Positions 22,546 through 33,392 of a stretch of DNA of 64,000 nucleotides are shown in pieces. The notes beneath the pieces were generated by a model. The model was not told where the DNA came from, made no database searches, and saw nothing but the letters and a program-made list of their open reading frames with translations. The stretch is from Datura wrightii (taxonomy: Eukaryota > Streptophyta > Magnoliopsida > Solanales > Solanaceae). Every line of letters begins with the position of its first letter. The stretch's first letter is position 1. A program made the position numbers and the translations under genes. Location: contig JASDFA010000007.1 of NCBI GenBank assembly GCA_035772735.1, positions 82,979,501-83,043,500 on the forward strand, read 5' to 3'.

Positions 22546-23265
22546 TTTCCAGGAGGTGAAGACTCGACTCACTATCGCTCCAATTTTAACCTTACCAGAA
22601 GAAACAGGTGGGTTCGTAGTATATTGTGACGCTTCCAGAGTGGGACTCAGTTGCGTTCTGATGCAGCGTGGTAAGGTGATATCTTACGCCTTCAAATAGC
22701 TCAAGGTTCACAAAACTAACTATCCAACTCATGACCTTGAGTTGGCAGCAGTGGTGTTTTCGTTCAAAATATGGAGGCATTACCTTTATGGGGCTCATGT
22801 GGATGTTTTCACCGATCAAAAGACCTTCAGTATCTGTTCAGTTAGAAAGATTTGAATCTTCGACCGAGAAGGTGGTTGGAGCTATTGAAGTATTATGACA
22901 CGAGTGTGCTATACCACCTAGGCAAGTTCAATGTGGTGGTTGATTCCCTAAGCAGGATGTCTACGGGGAGCATAGCGCATATGGAAGAGAGCAGAAATGA
23001 ACTGGCAAAATATATTCACAGGTTAGCACAGTTGGGAGTGCAGTTGGTTGATTCACCTAAGGGCGGAGTAGTAGTGCAAAGTGGATCAGATTCCTCATTA
23101 GTTATTGAAGCTAATTCAAGGAAGGATGAAGATCCCATACTACTTAAGCTAAAAGATGCAATTCTCAGAAAAGAAGTGGAGGCTTTCTCCAAATGGGGAT
23201 ATGGTGTGCTCCGTTACCAGGGCAGACAATGTGTACCGGATGTAGGTGACTGGAGACTATAGATC
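22546..23265 (+). pseudogene. B unit 3: RNase H, decayed
   Basis: Sequence at 22590-22840 reads GGFVVYCDASRVGLSCVLMQRGKVISYAF and so on with a TAG near 22698. The shared deletion and TAG fall at about 22824-22846. The tail at 22852-23262 (DTSVLYHLGKFNVVVDSLSRMS) continues into the integrase linker. Confidence 0.83.
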
Positions 23266-24545
23266 CTGGTAGAAGCACAAAGTTCAAGATATTCTATTCA
23301 CCCTGGTGCACTAAGATAAACTATTATCTACGGGATATTTACTAGTGGAACATCATGAAAAGAGACATTGCAGAATTTGTGGCTAAGTGACCGAACTGCG
23401 TGCAGGTTAAGGTGGAACATCAGAGACTGGGAGGTATGACTCAAGATATCATCATACCCATATGTAAGTGGGAAGAAGTGAATATGGACTTTATTACAAG
23501 TCTACATCGTACTCACCAGCAGCATGACTCAATTTGGGTGATAGCAGACCGGATGACCAAGTCAACACATTTCCTCCCAGTTAAAACTACAGACTCAACT
23601 GAGGATTAGGCTAGGTTATATATCTGGGAGCTAGTTAGACTGCATGGGGTTCCCTTGTCTATCATCTCAGATAGAGGTACCTAGTTCACCTCGCATTTTT
23701 TGAAGTGATTTCAAAAAGGACTCGATACCCAGGTCAAACTCAACAAAGCTTTTCTCCCTCAAACAAATGGAAAAGCTGAGCAGACTATTCAGACCTTAGA
23801 ATATATACTGAGAGCTTGTTTGATCGATTTAAAGGGTAGCTTGGATGATCACTTTCCTCTCATCAAGTTTGTGTACAACAACAGCTACCACTCCAGTATT
23901 TAGATGGCCTCATTTGAGGCATTATATGGTAGGAGGTGTAAATCTCCTATAGGGTGGTTTGAGGTTGGTGAAGCTACCTTGATAGGGCCAGACTCAGTAC
24001 ATGAAGCTATGCAGAAGGTGAAACTTAGTAAAGAGAGGTTGAAAATAGCGCAAAGTCGACAGAAATCTTATGCTGATGTGAGGAGGAGAGAGTTAGAATT
24101 TTCTATAGATGATTGGGTTAACCTAAAAATTTCACCCATGAAGGGAGTTCTGAGGTTTTGAAAGAAAGGAAATCTCAGTCCGAGATATGTGGGACCCTAC
24201 AAGATTCTGAGGCAGATTGACGGTGTGGCATATGAGTTAGAATTACCTCCAGAGCTAGCATTTGTGCACCCAGTCTTCCATGTGTCACTATTGAAGAAGT
24301 GCATCGGTGATGCGACTTCGATTGTACTACTAGATAGTGTGGGGGTGAACGATAGTCTCTCTTATGAAGAGGTCCCAGTTTAGATCCTAGATTGTTAGGT
24401 TCGTAATCTGAGAAACAAAGAAGTCGCTTCGATGAATGTCTTGTGGAGGAAACATCTAGTTAAGGGAGCCACATAGGAGGCAGGAGAAGACATGATGGAC
24501 AAATACCCTCATTTATTCCCTTCCAGTTCAGTTCCAGCATCAGAT
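23266..24545 (+). pseudogene. B unit 3: integrase and chromodomain, decayed
   Basis: The HHCC zone is degraded (23280-23405). The core at 23400-23609 reads NMDFITSLHRTHQQHDSIW...TKSTHFLPVKTTD. The second Asp motif SDRG is visible near 23668-23680 after a stop. Later blocks at 23904-24161 and 24189-24383 give SFEALYGRRCKSPIGWF, then GPYKILRQIDGVAYELELPPE and FHVSLLKKC. Chromodomain-like sequence (VRNLRNKEVASMNVLWR) follows to about 24510 with stops. Unlike unit 2, the C-terminal end is present. Confidence 0.84.
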
Positions 24546-24775
24546 ACTAATATCCTCCTCAATACTCTATTTAGTTCCGTACTCATCAGCTCTGTTCAGA
24601 TTTCAATGTACATTCTAGTTGAATCAACTATGTTAGCATGGTTAATTCAGTTTAGAGTCAATCATTCCTTCAAAAATCAGTTCATAGACCCAGTCCGGGA
24701 ATTTGCAGCTCTTTTCCTAGTTTTCCAGCAGTTTTAGCCTTCATTCAAGGATGAATGATCCCAATAGGGAGATAT
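24546..24775 (+). other. B unit 3: 3' untranslated region and polypurine tract
   Basis: The stretch is non-coding and aligns with the equivalents in units 1 and 2. Its polypurine tract has a substitution, CCCAATAGGGAGATAT, just before LTR d. Confidence 0.82.
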
Positions 24776-27372
24776 TGTTAGCACCCCAAAATTTTCCTAG
24801 ACCAAACACAGACCTTGTAAGAAAAATCCAGAAGAAACCAAAAATTTTTTGCCTCAAAATGACTGAGACAACGAGTCGTGGTTAGCTCCAACGACTCGTT
24901 GTTTGTGTTGTGGTCAGCCCTGTCTTGGTCTTTCAGGAACCAACGGGACATGGGATGACTCATTGTGAGAAACAACGAGTCATCCTATCACTCGTTGCAT
25001 CACCAGTTTAGATTCCAGTGATGCCTTTTGTAAGAACCCATGAGTCAACCAACGAGTTCTCATGTGATACAATGATTCGTGGTGTGAGTCGTTAGTTGGG
25101 CTCCCCAGGTATCTACTTCAGTGAAAACGAGTGGTAACAATGACTTGTTGTGTCACACAATGAGTCATTGTCACAGCCTGTGGTGTCAAGCTCAAGAATC
25201 CTTCAGGATTTCTAGTGGACAAAATGAGAGGTTGACAACAACTCATTGTCCCAACCAACGAGTCGATGTGTCACCTGTTGGACAGATGGTCCAGTGTTTT
25301 TCTTCGATTTCTTGCCAGTGATCATGGGAGGTACCAATGACCTGTTAGTTCATCCAAAGAGGTATGTTCCCTTTTGTTTCCAATTCCAGTGAGCACATAA
25401 TCCAGTCCTAGGACCAACAGCTGGTCCCAATGAGTCGTGGTCTCAACCAACGAATCATTGAGTGACCCGTTGGTCCCTGTCGGCAGTTTTTCCAGATTTT
25501 CTCCCAGGGATACTTTTGTAAATTTCCACTTTTTTAATCCTTAAACTACATTGTTTTTTTGGTTATATTCAGGAAATTTAGATTGGTAATCGACAATAAT
25601 ACTTCATTCCTCTCATTCCCTCAGAATCAGATCGTAAAACTTTCTCATAAAAACTCAGAGAAGAAGCTAGAGAAATCGACTTTATTCTCAAATTGTCAAG
25701 ATATTTTCTCTGGGATTTCCTCACCAGGTATGTTGGAATTTAACAAGGGAATTGTCCTTCCCTTGTGCCCTAAAATCCACCTAAATTTCTTATAAGTTCT
25801 AGTCCCTAAGTTTTTGAATGTGAATGAATTTTCAGCCAGATTTTGTCTATATCATGTGGAATATTATTCATGCTAATTGTAGTTATATTTCCACTATTTT
25901 GTGAGTATGTTGATGTTTGTTCCTGTAAAATGGATTCTAGCCCTAGCTTTTGAATGCAGTAAATTAGAGTCTTCCAAATTAACTGGTTATTCATATTGCT
26001 AGATTCTATCAGTGTTGGGATTTCCCACATTGTTAATGTCAGTTGATTTCCTCAGTCAGTTCATGCTAGTCCAATTTCAGTCAGAATACTAGCCTACTTA
26101 GTATTTTCAGAAATGTTAGCTAATCAGTTTGACTACAGTCTTTTCTTAAGGTGTAAGTTTTGCCTCCAAATTATCAGTTATTAAACTCAGATATCAGTTA
26201 TCAGATTGTAGTTGGTTCTTTATATGCTTACGACGCTTCCAGATAAGAAGCTCTGACCAGTCTTAGAACCACCAGCTTTAGTTTCATTTTGTTCTTTGGA
26301 CGGTTACGACACTTCTGAATAAGTAGCTCTGGCTAGTCTTAGAACACCAGTTACAGAATCTGGTCTAATAAGACTCTCAAGGTACTTCTAGATAGGTATT
26401 CCTAACTTAGTCTTGGGCCCCAGTTTCGAGCTATCAACTTAGTAGTCAGACCAGGACAATCCAGTGGGTGTAGGATTTAGCACCGAGCTAACCGGGGTTC
26501 CAGAGCACCTAGGTTCCTAGAACTATGTTGCCACTGTAGGTTATTTTATTTGCCATTTGGCCCCAGACTTTTGATCGCCCAATTCATGCCTTTATTCCAT
26601 GGCAAGGTATATTGGGTCCTATCGATGGGGCGTATGCATCGAACTCCATGTTTAGCTCACATGGTTATATGTCGGTTATAGACTCTCCCACTAGTTGGTA
26701 CAGTTTCAATTTAACTCAGATCAGTATAGTTTCAGTTTTACTTAATTCAGTTCAGCTCAATATAGTTAGCTCAGATCAGTATCTTAGACTCAAGGCATGT
26801 TTATGACTATCAGAGAGGGTAAGTATTGACCATATCACTTATATATTCAGTTGTTCAGTTTTCAGTATATTAGTTGGTCAATTCATGTCATTTCAGTTTA
26901 GTTATTCGTTTCTACATGTGTATATTATCTCTTACTTACTCAGTACATTCCAAGCACTAACGCACACCTTCTATGTTGTATCGTATCATGATACAGGCGC
27001 AGGTTCTCAGCCTCAGCATCGTTAAACAATTTCCTTCCGAAGATATTAGTAGTTGAAGTTGGTGAGTCCTCATCTTTTGAGGATGATATTTATTATTTAG
27101 TTATTTCATTAGGTTATTCCTTAGAGTTAGTTGGGGGCTTGTCCCAGCAACTCATCATTTGTAGATGACTTTCAGACATAGACTTGGACACAGTATTGTT
27201 TTTCAACTGTACGAATTTTCATCATATTAGATTTCTTAAATGAGTTTATTATTAAAGCTTCTGCATATGTTTACTCAGATTACCAGTGTAATGATAGACC
27301 ATGAGTTGGCTTTAGGTTACTTGTGACTCCAAGTACCCTGTCTCGTCTAGGGTATAGACTCGGGTCGTGACA
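24776..27372 (+). repeat. LTR d of the B chain (about 2597 bp), last LTR
   Basis: It begins TGTTAGCACCCC and ends GTCGTGACA at 27372. It is followed by different DNA rather than a primer site, so this is the terminal 3' LTR of the chain. It carries the near-palindrome cluster at 24870-25470 and the AGTACATTCCAAGCACT block at 26939-26955. A CCTC/GAGG hairpin follows at 27068-27082. The flanking pentamer tagca (27373-27377) should recur at the chain's far left end outside the window. Confidence 0.88.
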
Positions 27373-29371
27373 TAGCACCTGTAAAGCAGGTGCCACGCAG
27401 CCACCACTGGGTATAGAGTAGAAAAGAACCTGCAAAGCACAAGTTGGCACCTACAAAACATAGGTGCAACCGTAATAGGACATTAAGCAACACTGCTAAG
27501 ACCTGCAAAGTACCTGCAGCTCGCAGTTTCAGAAGTGCCGCGAAAGTGACCAACAAGCTTACAAGGGCAAAAATATCCAACTCTAGCACAAATATACCTG
27601 AGAAACTTCCAAGGGAAAACTAGGAAACTACATCATTTTAAGCCCTGAAAGAAGTGTATTAAGAGAGTTTAACCTATTCTAATTTATTCAACTGTCATGC
27701 ATGCAAGTTTAGAAGTTCCCCTTTGATGATCAAACTTGAATTCCTCAAATTCTTCTCCAATTCTCTTGGGATTTCAAAGTCAAGTTGAGATTTAGCTTAC
27801 TCAGGTATGTAGGGCTATGAATAAGAGTTTCCTTTCACTCTCATGCCCAAATTTCTCCTCAAATTTCATGAATTCAAGTTTATGATCTTATGGGGTTTTA
27901 GCCAAATTTCATGAAATTCTCTATGATTTGTTTATGGGTCAATTCTCTTCATGTTTCAAAGCATGTTTTAAGATTCATGGGTGGATTTTATACCTATTTT
28001 AATTATAAACTCATGATTTCCACGTTTTAGAAAATTATATCCAATTATGCAAGTTTCATGAAAAGTCAAGTTTATGATTTATGATTTCATGTATGATGAG
28101 ATATATAGCATGATTGAATGTTTATAAATTACCCATGTATGAATCCATGATTTTGACTTATGAAGTCTATTTTAAGTATGCATGATTTTAAGATTTTGGG
28201 CACACCAACAAGGGTAAGCATGTTTTCATGATTCAACTAAGTTCTATAAAATTCAGTCTACCATATGTTTTTGGAGTCTATACTCACACTTTCGGCTTAT
28301 GGTATGTTTTCAGCTTTGTTGAAAAATAATGGTGAGCACCTTCCACATTTTTGGGAGCAGTTTCTAGTATCGAGTAGGCCAAGGGTTCAGGTAAATCCTA
28401 GGTCTCAGAACTACGTGCAAACATATGTTTATATATATATACATTGGGACCTCCCTTGTAAGCATCCCTTGCCCCATATGGGCCTTCAGCTTGATGTCAA
28501 TATCATGGTAGAGCCTTAGCCCTGGCAACGGTTTGGATGGCTCTACCCACTTTAGTATAATAGTTGGGACATCACGTATGCTCTATCATGATGGTGTCGA
28601 TTGTGACGAGTCTCCTATTGTTCCTCATGATTTCAATTATTAATGTTTATGACTTACAATATTATGTTTTACAGTAGGTTTGACCCAATGATCAGTTTAC
28701 GAGCTTTTATTTATGATTTTAGCTATGAAAAGTCATATGATTTATATTTTTAGTTTCAAACCATCCTATACAAATATGATAATTAGTTTATGACTATGTA
28801 TATGTTTTAGATTCAGATTTCAGCATGCAGTCCTTACTCTCATGATCTTATAATTCATGTTTATATGCATGATTTCAATTAACATTTACTCAGTATATTT
28901 TACTTACCTTGCATTCTTAGTACATTCCATATTGACCTCATACTCTATATTGTATCATTTCATGATACAGGTCTAGATGATCAAATTCACTTCCGCCGTT
29001 AGTCCAGCTTTCTGTAGCTTTGTTTAGCTTCAATCATTAGTGAGTCCTTATCTTCTGAGGACCTTCAGTTTAGTGTTGAGTTATGTTATATTCGGTTTCA
29101 TATTTTAGCGAGCTAGTTTGGGATGTTTTCCCATTAGCTCATCAGACATATTAGAGACTTATTAGACATTATGTAGATTTTTAGCTTTGTCGAGTGTTGA
29201 CTTTATTTATGATTGCTACATTATTTAGACATCCACTTATTCTTTTAAAGATTATAGTTTCTTCTTGATGTATGCTCTTTAGATGTTATGTTCATGCCAT
29301 GTGTCGATTTGGAACCATTCATGGTTCTGGGTCCCATGTCTTGATATGGGGTCCTAGTTTAGGTCGTGACA
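27373..29371 (+). repeat. 5' LTR of element F, right-hand part (1999 bp)
   Basis: It starts abruptly after LTR d and ends AGGTCGTGACA before a primer site. The first 170 bp carry an inverted-repeat cluster with a different vocabulary from B: CACCTGTAAAGCAGGTG, CACCTACAAAACATAGGTG and CCTGCAAAGTACCTGCAG. The middle is AT-rich with many ATGATTT words. A TCCT/AGGA hairpin with a 7-8 base loop lies at 29045-29061. It resembles LTRs of B and C only in its last few hundred bases. No coding content was found; the ORF at 28265-28519 is chance. Confidence 0.8.
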
Positions 29372-29375
29372 AACT

Positions 29376-29387
29376 TGGTATTAGAAC
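29376..29387 (+). other. Element F primer site and leader
   Basis: TGGTATTAGAAC follows the LTR end and differs by two bases from the initiator-Met site in element A. The leader to 29584 has the conserved GGGTGAGTGCGCCATAC block near 29450-29466 and no open frame. Confidence 0.75.
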
Positions 29388-29584
29388 AAAGGTTTAGAAG
29401 TGTCGTAGGGTGTCTAAAAGTCATGTTAGGTAGAGTCTTATTCATGGGGGTGAGTGCGCCATACTTATGAAGAAGAGGCTATGAGACATTTTTGGAAAAC
29501 ATCCCTTATTTCATGATTCTATATCGTGCTATGTAGTTCAAATCTTCTACTCTCCTAACTCATGTTGTACGTGTTTGTAGAAGT

Positions 29585-30430
29585 ATGTCTCTCCGAGGAA
29601 CCAATGGAGGTCAGTCAACCCCCACCAACTCCAGCGGGCCCCCTATTTGGGTAGGTTATGAACGCAGAGCTCAGGGATGCCTTCAGAGTGTTGGTACAAG
29701 CCATGACCACTCATCTTAACCAGCAAGTAATCACATCGCAAACTCCACCAAAGAGACAATAGCAACTAGGGTTTAAGTCTTCACCAGAAAGAGTCTGCCT
29801 AAGTTTTTTGTTTTGAAAGTGAATAGAGTGTTCAAGCGGAGAGGAAAAGGAAACAAAAGGGCCAGGATGGGAACTTAGAGTTTTCCTAGGAAGGATCAGG
29901 TGGTGGAAATCACCCTTACCTTCAGCAGATATCTTTGGCTTCGACTCAGGGAAACAATCCTAGGGTAAGGGAGATTACATACCCAATATACAAAAGATGT
30001 GAGAAGGACCACCCAGGGAAGTTCTTGGTGTGTTCAGATGTTTGCTTTTGGTGTGGTCATCCCGATCATAAACTCAGAGACTGCCCAACAGCCAAGTAGA
30101 GCGGCCAGAGAGGTTGTGCACCAGCCACCCCTCCAGCAGCCCCGTCCAGGTGGCCAGCATGCTTGAAGTCTGGTAGGAAACACCCTGGAGAGTGTTTAGT
30201 GGGAAGAGATGGTTTTTTTGGGTTTGGTATGCCTGTACATATGCTTAGAGATTTCCCATCGACTAGATAGGGCAAGGATAGGGCCAGTTCTCCAGTCACC
30301 AGAATAGCAACCCTAGCAGCTTGCCCATCTCAACAGGATAGGTTACCTAGTGCAGGTGGCGGCCAGCTCCAGTTGTAGTCATAGGTATGTTATGAGTTTT
30401 TCATGGTGATCCTTGTATGTTGCTAGGCCT
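29585..30430 (+). pseudogene. Element F gag and protease start, deleted and rearranged
   Basis: The ATG at 29585 starts a gag N-terminus (MSLRGTNGG...). The central gag domain found in C and B is missing: the sequence passes from the N-terminal region to the basic pre-knuckle region near 29830. The knuckle CFWCGHPDHKLRDC is intact at 30043-30084. A second, diverged copy of the same zone follows at about 30175-30270 (GFFGFGMPVHMLRDF), with its Cys residues lost. The protease start (GML...FHGD) is visible at 30382-30430, with a stop. It cannot make a working protein. Confidence 0.75.
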
Positions 30431-30439
30431 AGGAACCCT

Positions 30440-30973
30440 AGTATAAGGTATAAGATCCCTTTGAAGGTGTATGGCAAAGCATGCTTAACACAAGATAAAC
30501 CCACCTTTTTAACAAAGTAAGCATTAACTAAGTCGTGACAAACATTTCTATCAATTTTAGTAGCACACACATTATACAATACTTCCAGTCTAATTTGAAA
30601 AACCTTTTTAATTCTAGTAAGCTCATGGCCTCTTCAGGACTTCTTCCCAAACTAGATCTTACTGGAGTACATTTAATCGGACTCACACTCCTAACTCTAA
30701 CATAAGCACATTCATTACAATAACTAATCTTATCATAATCAAAAGATTCTTCACTATGATATTCATCACAAAGGTTGTGGTTTTACTCATATCACAAATT
30801 TGATGTGATTCATCATCAGTTTGTCTAGTGTTTGAGTCATCATAGCCACTATTCTCATCACAAGAAATATAGTACATGTCCCTTCCATCATTCTTTGCAT
30901 CTGATTCCCAATCATCCCCACTATAATCATCCATTCCTTCATTCCAATTGCTTTTAGAATCCGTAGAAGACAT
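30440..30973 (-). pseudogene. Element G: acidic segment and protease-like remnant
   Basis: The minus-strand ATG at 30973 opens a 96-codon frame with a strongly acidic start (MSSTDSKSNWNEGMDDYSGDD). It loses its frame near 30790. Downstream, in another frame, NAYFVKKVGLSCVKHALPY is preceded by an Ile-Asp pair. This matches the protease pattern in which I-D-x-G-S-C is followed by FVxKLGL and KHPxPY, with the catalytic Gly-Ser replaced. I infer a decayed aspartic protease. The acidic part I do not recognise; a host gene origin cannot be excluded but seems unlikely given the context. Confidence 0.45.
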
Positions 30974-31799
30974 GCTTTAAAATAAGAGATTGTTAGTAGT
31001 AAAGTTGTCTCACATGCACTCCCTCAAGTGTATCTTGTAATGACTTTCAACACTCGTATAACATATATTTAGGCTTTTACTCTTAAATAATCTCATCACT
31101 CTTGCCTCTTACCACTCAAAGGATGCACCTTAAGTTCTTCCATGAACCAACAACTCAAACATTTCACAGTAAGTTCGAATGTTTGGTTCAAGAATGGAGT
31201 TTATGTCAAACAAAGAAAAGGATAGTAAAACTACAATGGACTGGAAAAAAATAAGTACACAATGAAAATAAAGAGAAAAGCGCAAAAAAATTTCACGTGA
31301 AATAAAAAATGCACACAAATCACTAGAATATACTAAGTATGAACAAATCCTTAAAGTATCTAGCAAGAGAATAATAGAAAACTAAATATACTGTATAAAA
31401 ACTTTTAAGAACACCAAGAACATATTCAATGAGGTTTTTGAAACCTAGGAGCTAAAATGACCTTTACGATCCCCAAGTGACTTTTGAGTTTCTTGTTGAC
31501 CAAAATTTGAAGAACCTTCAAATCAAATGCTATTTTCAAGATATTGATCATATTTTTAATAAATTGAAGTCACCAAATCACAAGATAAAGTATAGAACAA
31601 AACATGAACAAGTGAAGAACACTACAGGCTCCTATTCACATCACTATTCGCTTGAGGAAATAATTTTTATTTTTATTTTTTCTTTTGGTTACTGTTTATG
31701 CAACAGTAACTTTTCTTTTTCTTTTTTTTTATTTTTTTGTAGTTTTCTTTGATTCAAATCAGTACATCGGGTGAGTACAAGAATATCCAACCATCCAAA
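30974..31799 (-). other. Element G leader region, no recognisable gene
   Basis: About 825 bp of AT-rich DNA between the acidic frame and the primer site. It has homopolymer runs (31655-31740, T-rich on the plus strand) and short chance open frames. A gag would be expected here for a complete element; I see none, so gag is either deleted or too decayed. Confidence 0.4.
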
Positions 31800-31811
31800 G
31801 CTCTGATACCA
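31800..31811 (-). other. Element G primer binding site
   Basis: The minus strand reads TGGTATCAGAGC, a perfect 12-base match to the initiator tRNA-Met complement. It sits two bases from the TG/CA edge of the LTR-like block at 31814. This is the main evidence for the direction of element G. Confidence 0.7.
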
Positions 31812-31813
31812 TT

Positions 31814-32459
31814 TGATGACGACAGGACTTTGGAAGAATATAAAAAATTAGAAGATTAGAAAGGGAGAAGAAATTGATTCTTGAAAAGAGAAGAAATAAG
31901 AAATAGTGAATCAATTAAGAAGTGGAAGAAGAAAAGGGGGGAGCGAACTCAAACAAGGAAACATACCATTGAAGAAATCCAAGATATGGTTCAAAGTATA
32001 ACAAAAAGGGAATAATTCAAAAAGAACTTACAAAGATCTCCATAAGCCACAAGGCTGCTACTAATATATTAAATCAAACATAGTTACAATGAATAGAAAA
32101 AATTCCCTTTATACAGAATCCTAGAAGGGGCTGGTCAAAGACTCAATTAAAGAAATTATATTCCCTAGGGACATAGAAGGCTTCCCACACTTAGAACAAT
32201 GTAGTGAACATAGATTATAACAAAACACTAAATGGCATAGAATGTTTCCACACACAAAGTCCTAGGAAGTCAACATAGAATAAAACAACTCCTAAATATA
32301 ATTCTAGAAACTAATGAAAAAATTACTACAATATTTTCTCCCATTGGAGGTTGAAATGGGCCCCATTCCATCACCTCTTGAACTTTAATTTGGGCCTCCA
32401 AATAGATGTAAGACTTGAATAAAATATATTAATTAGGCTTGAGGTCTTCCTCCATCACA
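31814..32459 (-). repeat. Probable 5' LTR of element G (about 646 bp)
   Basis: On the minus strand the block would begin TGTGATGGAGGAAGACC at 32459 and end GTCGTCATCA at 31814, next to the primer site. It is non-coding and AG-rich near the primer end on the plus strand. The outer boundary is a guess from a TG dinucleotide and the change in character, as no second LTR copy is in the window. The next 120 bp (32460-32579) hold nothing I recognise. Confidence 0.4.
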
Positions 32460-32579
32460 AGACACTTTTTAATAGCTAATTGCAGCCCATTTGAGTTTGT
32501 CTTGAAATTTCTCACTCAATGGAAATTCCAAATCATTATCCATGTCTTTTAGTAAAACTGTGATACCATGGGTGCTATC

Positions 32580-33392
32580 ACTAGGCAACCGAGAGTTCCA
32601 GGGCTCGTGAGTTCTTGAGTTTGAGCCCTACTGTATTGACCGAATTAGACTCGAACAAGGATCATCGGGACTTTATTGATCAGACATATGGGGTGTTGAA
32701 GGTGATGCAAGCTACAATGACTGGGGAAGTAGTGTTGGAGACCTTCAAACTACGTGACGTGGCTATATTGCGGTATGATGCTTGGCTTAATCTAGAGGAG
32801 TCGATGCACCGCCAGCTGAGTGGGAAGAGTTCTCGGAGGCCTTTATGCACTACTATCTGCCCCATGAGCTTTGACGGGCTTAAGCTAACTAGTTTTTGCA
32901 CCTACAGAAAGGAAATATAACTGTGGGCGAGTATTTCCTTCTTTTTGATCCTCTGGCCAGCTATGCTCCGCACATGGTTCTGATGATGGAGGATAGAGTT
33001 CTTTGGTTCATGTTAGGGCTTGGGCTTTATAAAGCTCGATATTTTTTTGGGTATCTACATAGGAGCACATGGACATTGCATGAATTTAGGCTTTCTCCTA
33101 AAGGGTGGAGGATTTAGTTCATCAGTTACGGGATATTTAGATAAAGCAGGAGAAAAGGAAGAGAGCTAGGATCATTGGTCCTTATAAAGGGCCGCAGAGT
33201 GACCTAGGAGCTTAGTAATCCAAACAGTCAATTAGGCCTGTAAGGAGTGCCCTACCTCAGCTTCAAGGATAGAGAAGAGACCAAGGGCCATCTTTGTCTA
33301 GCTCTCGATGATAGGAGTGGGTGGGACAGAGGAGACCACCATTGCCGCCTTGTCCTTAGTATGGGAGATCCCATTTAGGTCAGTGTCATTGA
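32580..33392 (+). pseudogene. Element H: chromovirus gag remnant, cut in the zinc knuckle
   Basis: Homology to the element A gag starts near its RVREFLALNP block. It continues as DHRDFIDQTYGVLKVMQATM, TFKLRDVAILRYDAWL, then in other frames EWEEFSEAFMHYYLPHEL, FLHLQKGNITVGEYFLLF and VLWFMLGLG. The final part reads CP, stop, YGRSHLGQCH, the region just before and into the zinc knuckle. The LTR of Athila-like 2 begins right there at 33393. Several stops and frameshifts make it dead. The 5' end is lost. Confidence 0.78.

Larger units (their letters stand above)
7439..27372 (+). mobile_element. Element B chain: tandem Ty3/Gypsy array sharing LTRs
   Basis: The order is internal region 1 (truncated), LTR b, internal region 2, LTR c, internal region 3, LTR d, all on the plus strand. 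Each internal region ends in a polypurine tract directly joined to the next LTR, and LTRs b and c are directly followed by a decayed initiator-Met primer site and gag. No target duplication or foreign DNA separates the units, so the LTRs are shared rather than back-to-back insertions. All coding regions carry stops. The integrase ends in chromodomain-like sequence, placing B with chromoviruses. The chain ends at 27372 inside LTR sequence of element F. Confidence 0.88.
27373..30430 (+). mobile_element. Element F: chromovirus fragment (part of 5' LTR, gag), host of the B chain
   Basis: The part of the F LTR to the right of the B chain ends at 29371 in TGACA, followed by a primer site and a short, damaged gag. 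Similarity ends in the protease near 30430, where a minus-strand element begins. The beginning of the LTR must lie left of the B chain, outside the window. Confidence 0.75.
30431..32459 (-). mobile_element. Element G: truncated minus-strand Ty3/Gypsy element
   Basis: An initiator-Met primer site on the minus strand (31800-31811), an adjacent LTR-like block and a protease-like remnant at 30440-30600 are in consistent order for a minus-strand element. The protease resembles that of CRM, Reina or Galadriel chromoviruses more than the Tekay style of its neighbours. Its inner end meets the plus-strand fragment F near 30430, and both are cut in their protease regions. The exact limits are uncertain. 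Confidence 0.5.

Noticed and set aside
27347..27589. Minus-strand frame spanning the LTR d/F junction
   Set aside because: It bridges an insertion junction, so it cannot be an evolved gene; its openness comes from the F repeat modules.
32555..32570. A second primer-site-like GTGATACCAT on the minus strand near 32560
   Set aside because: It lacks the AGAGC half and a consistent LTR edge; the perfect site at 31800-31811 is a better match.
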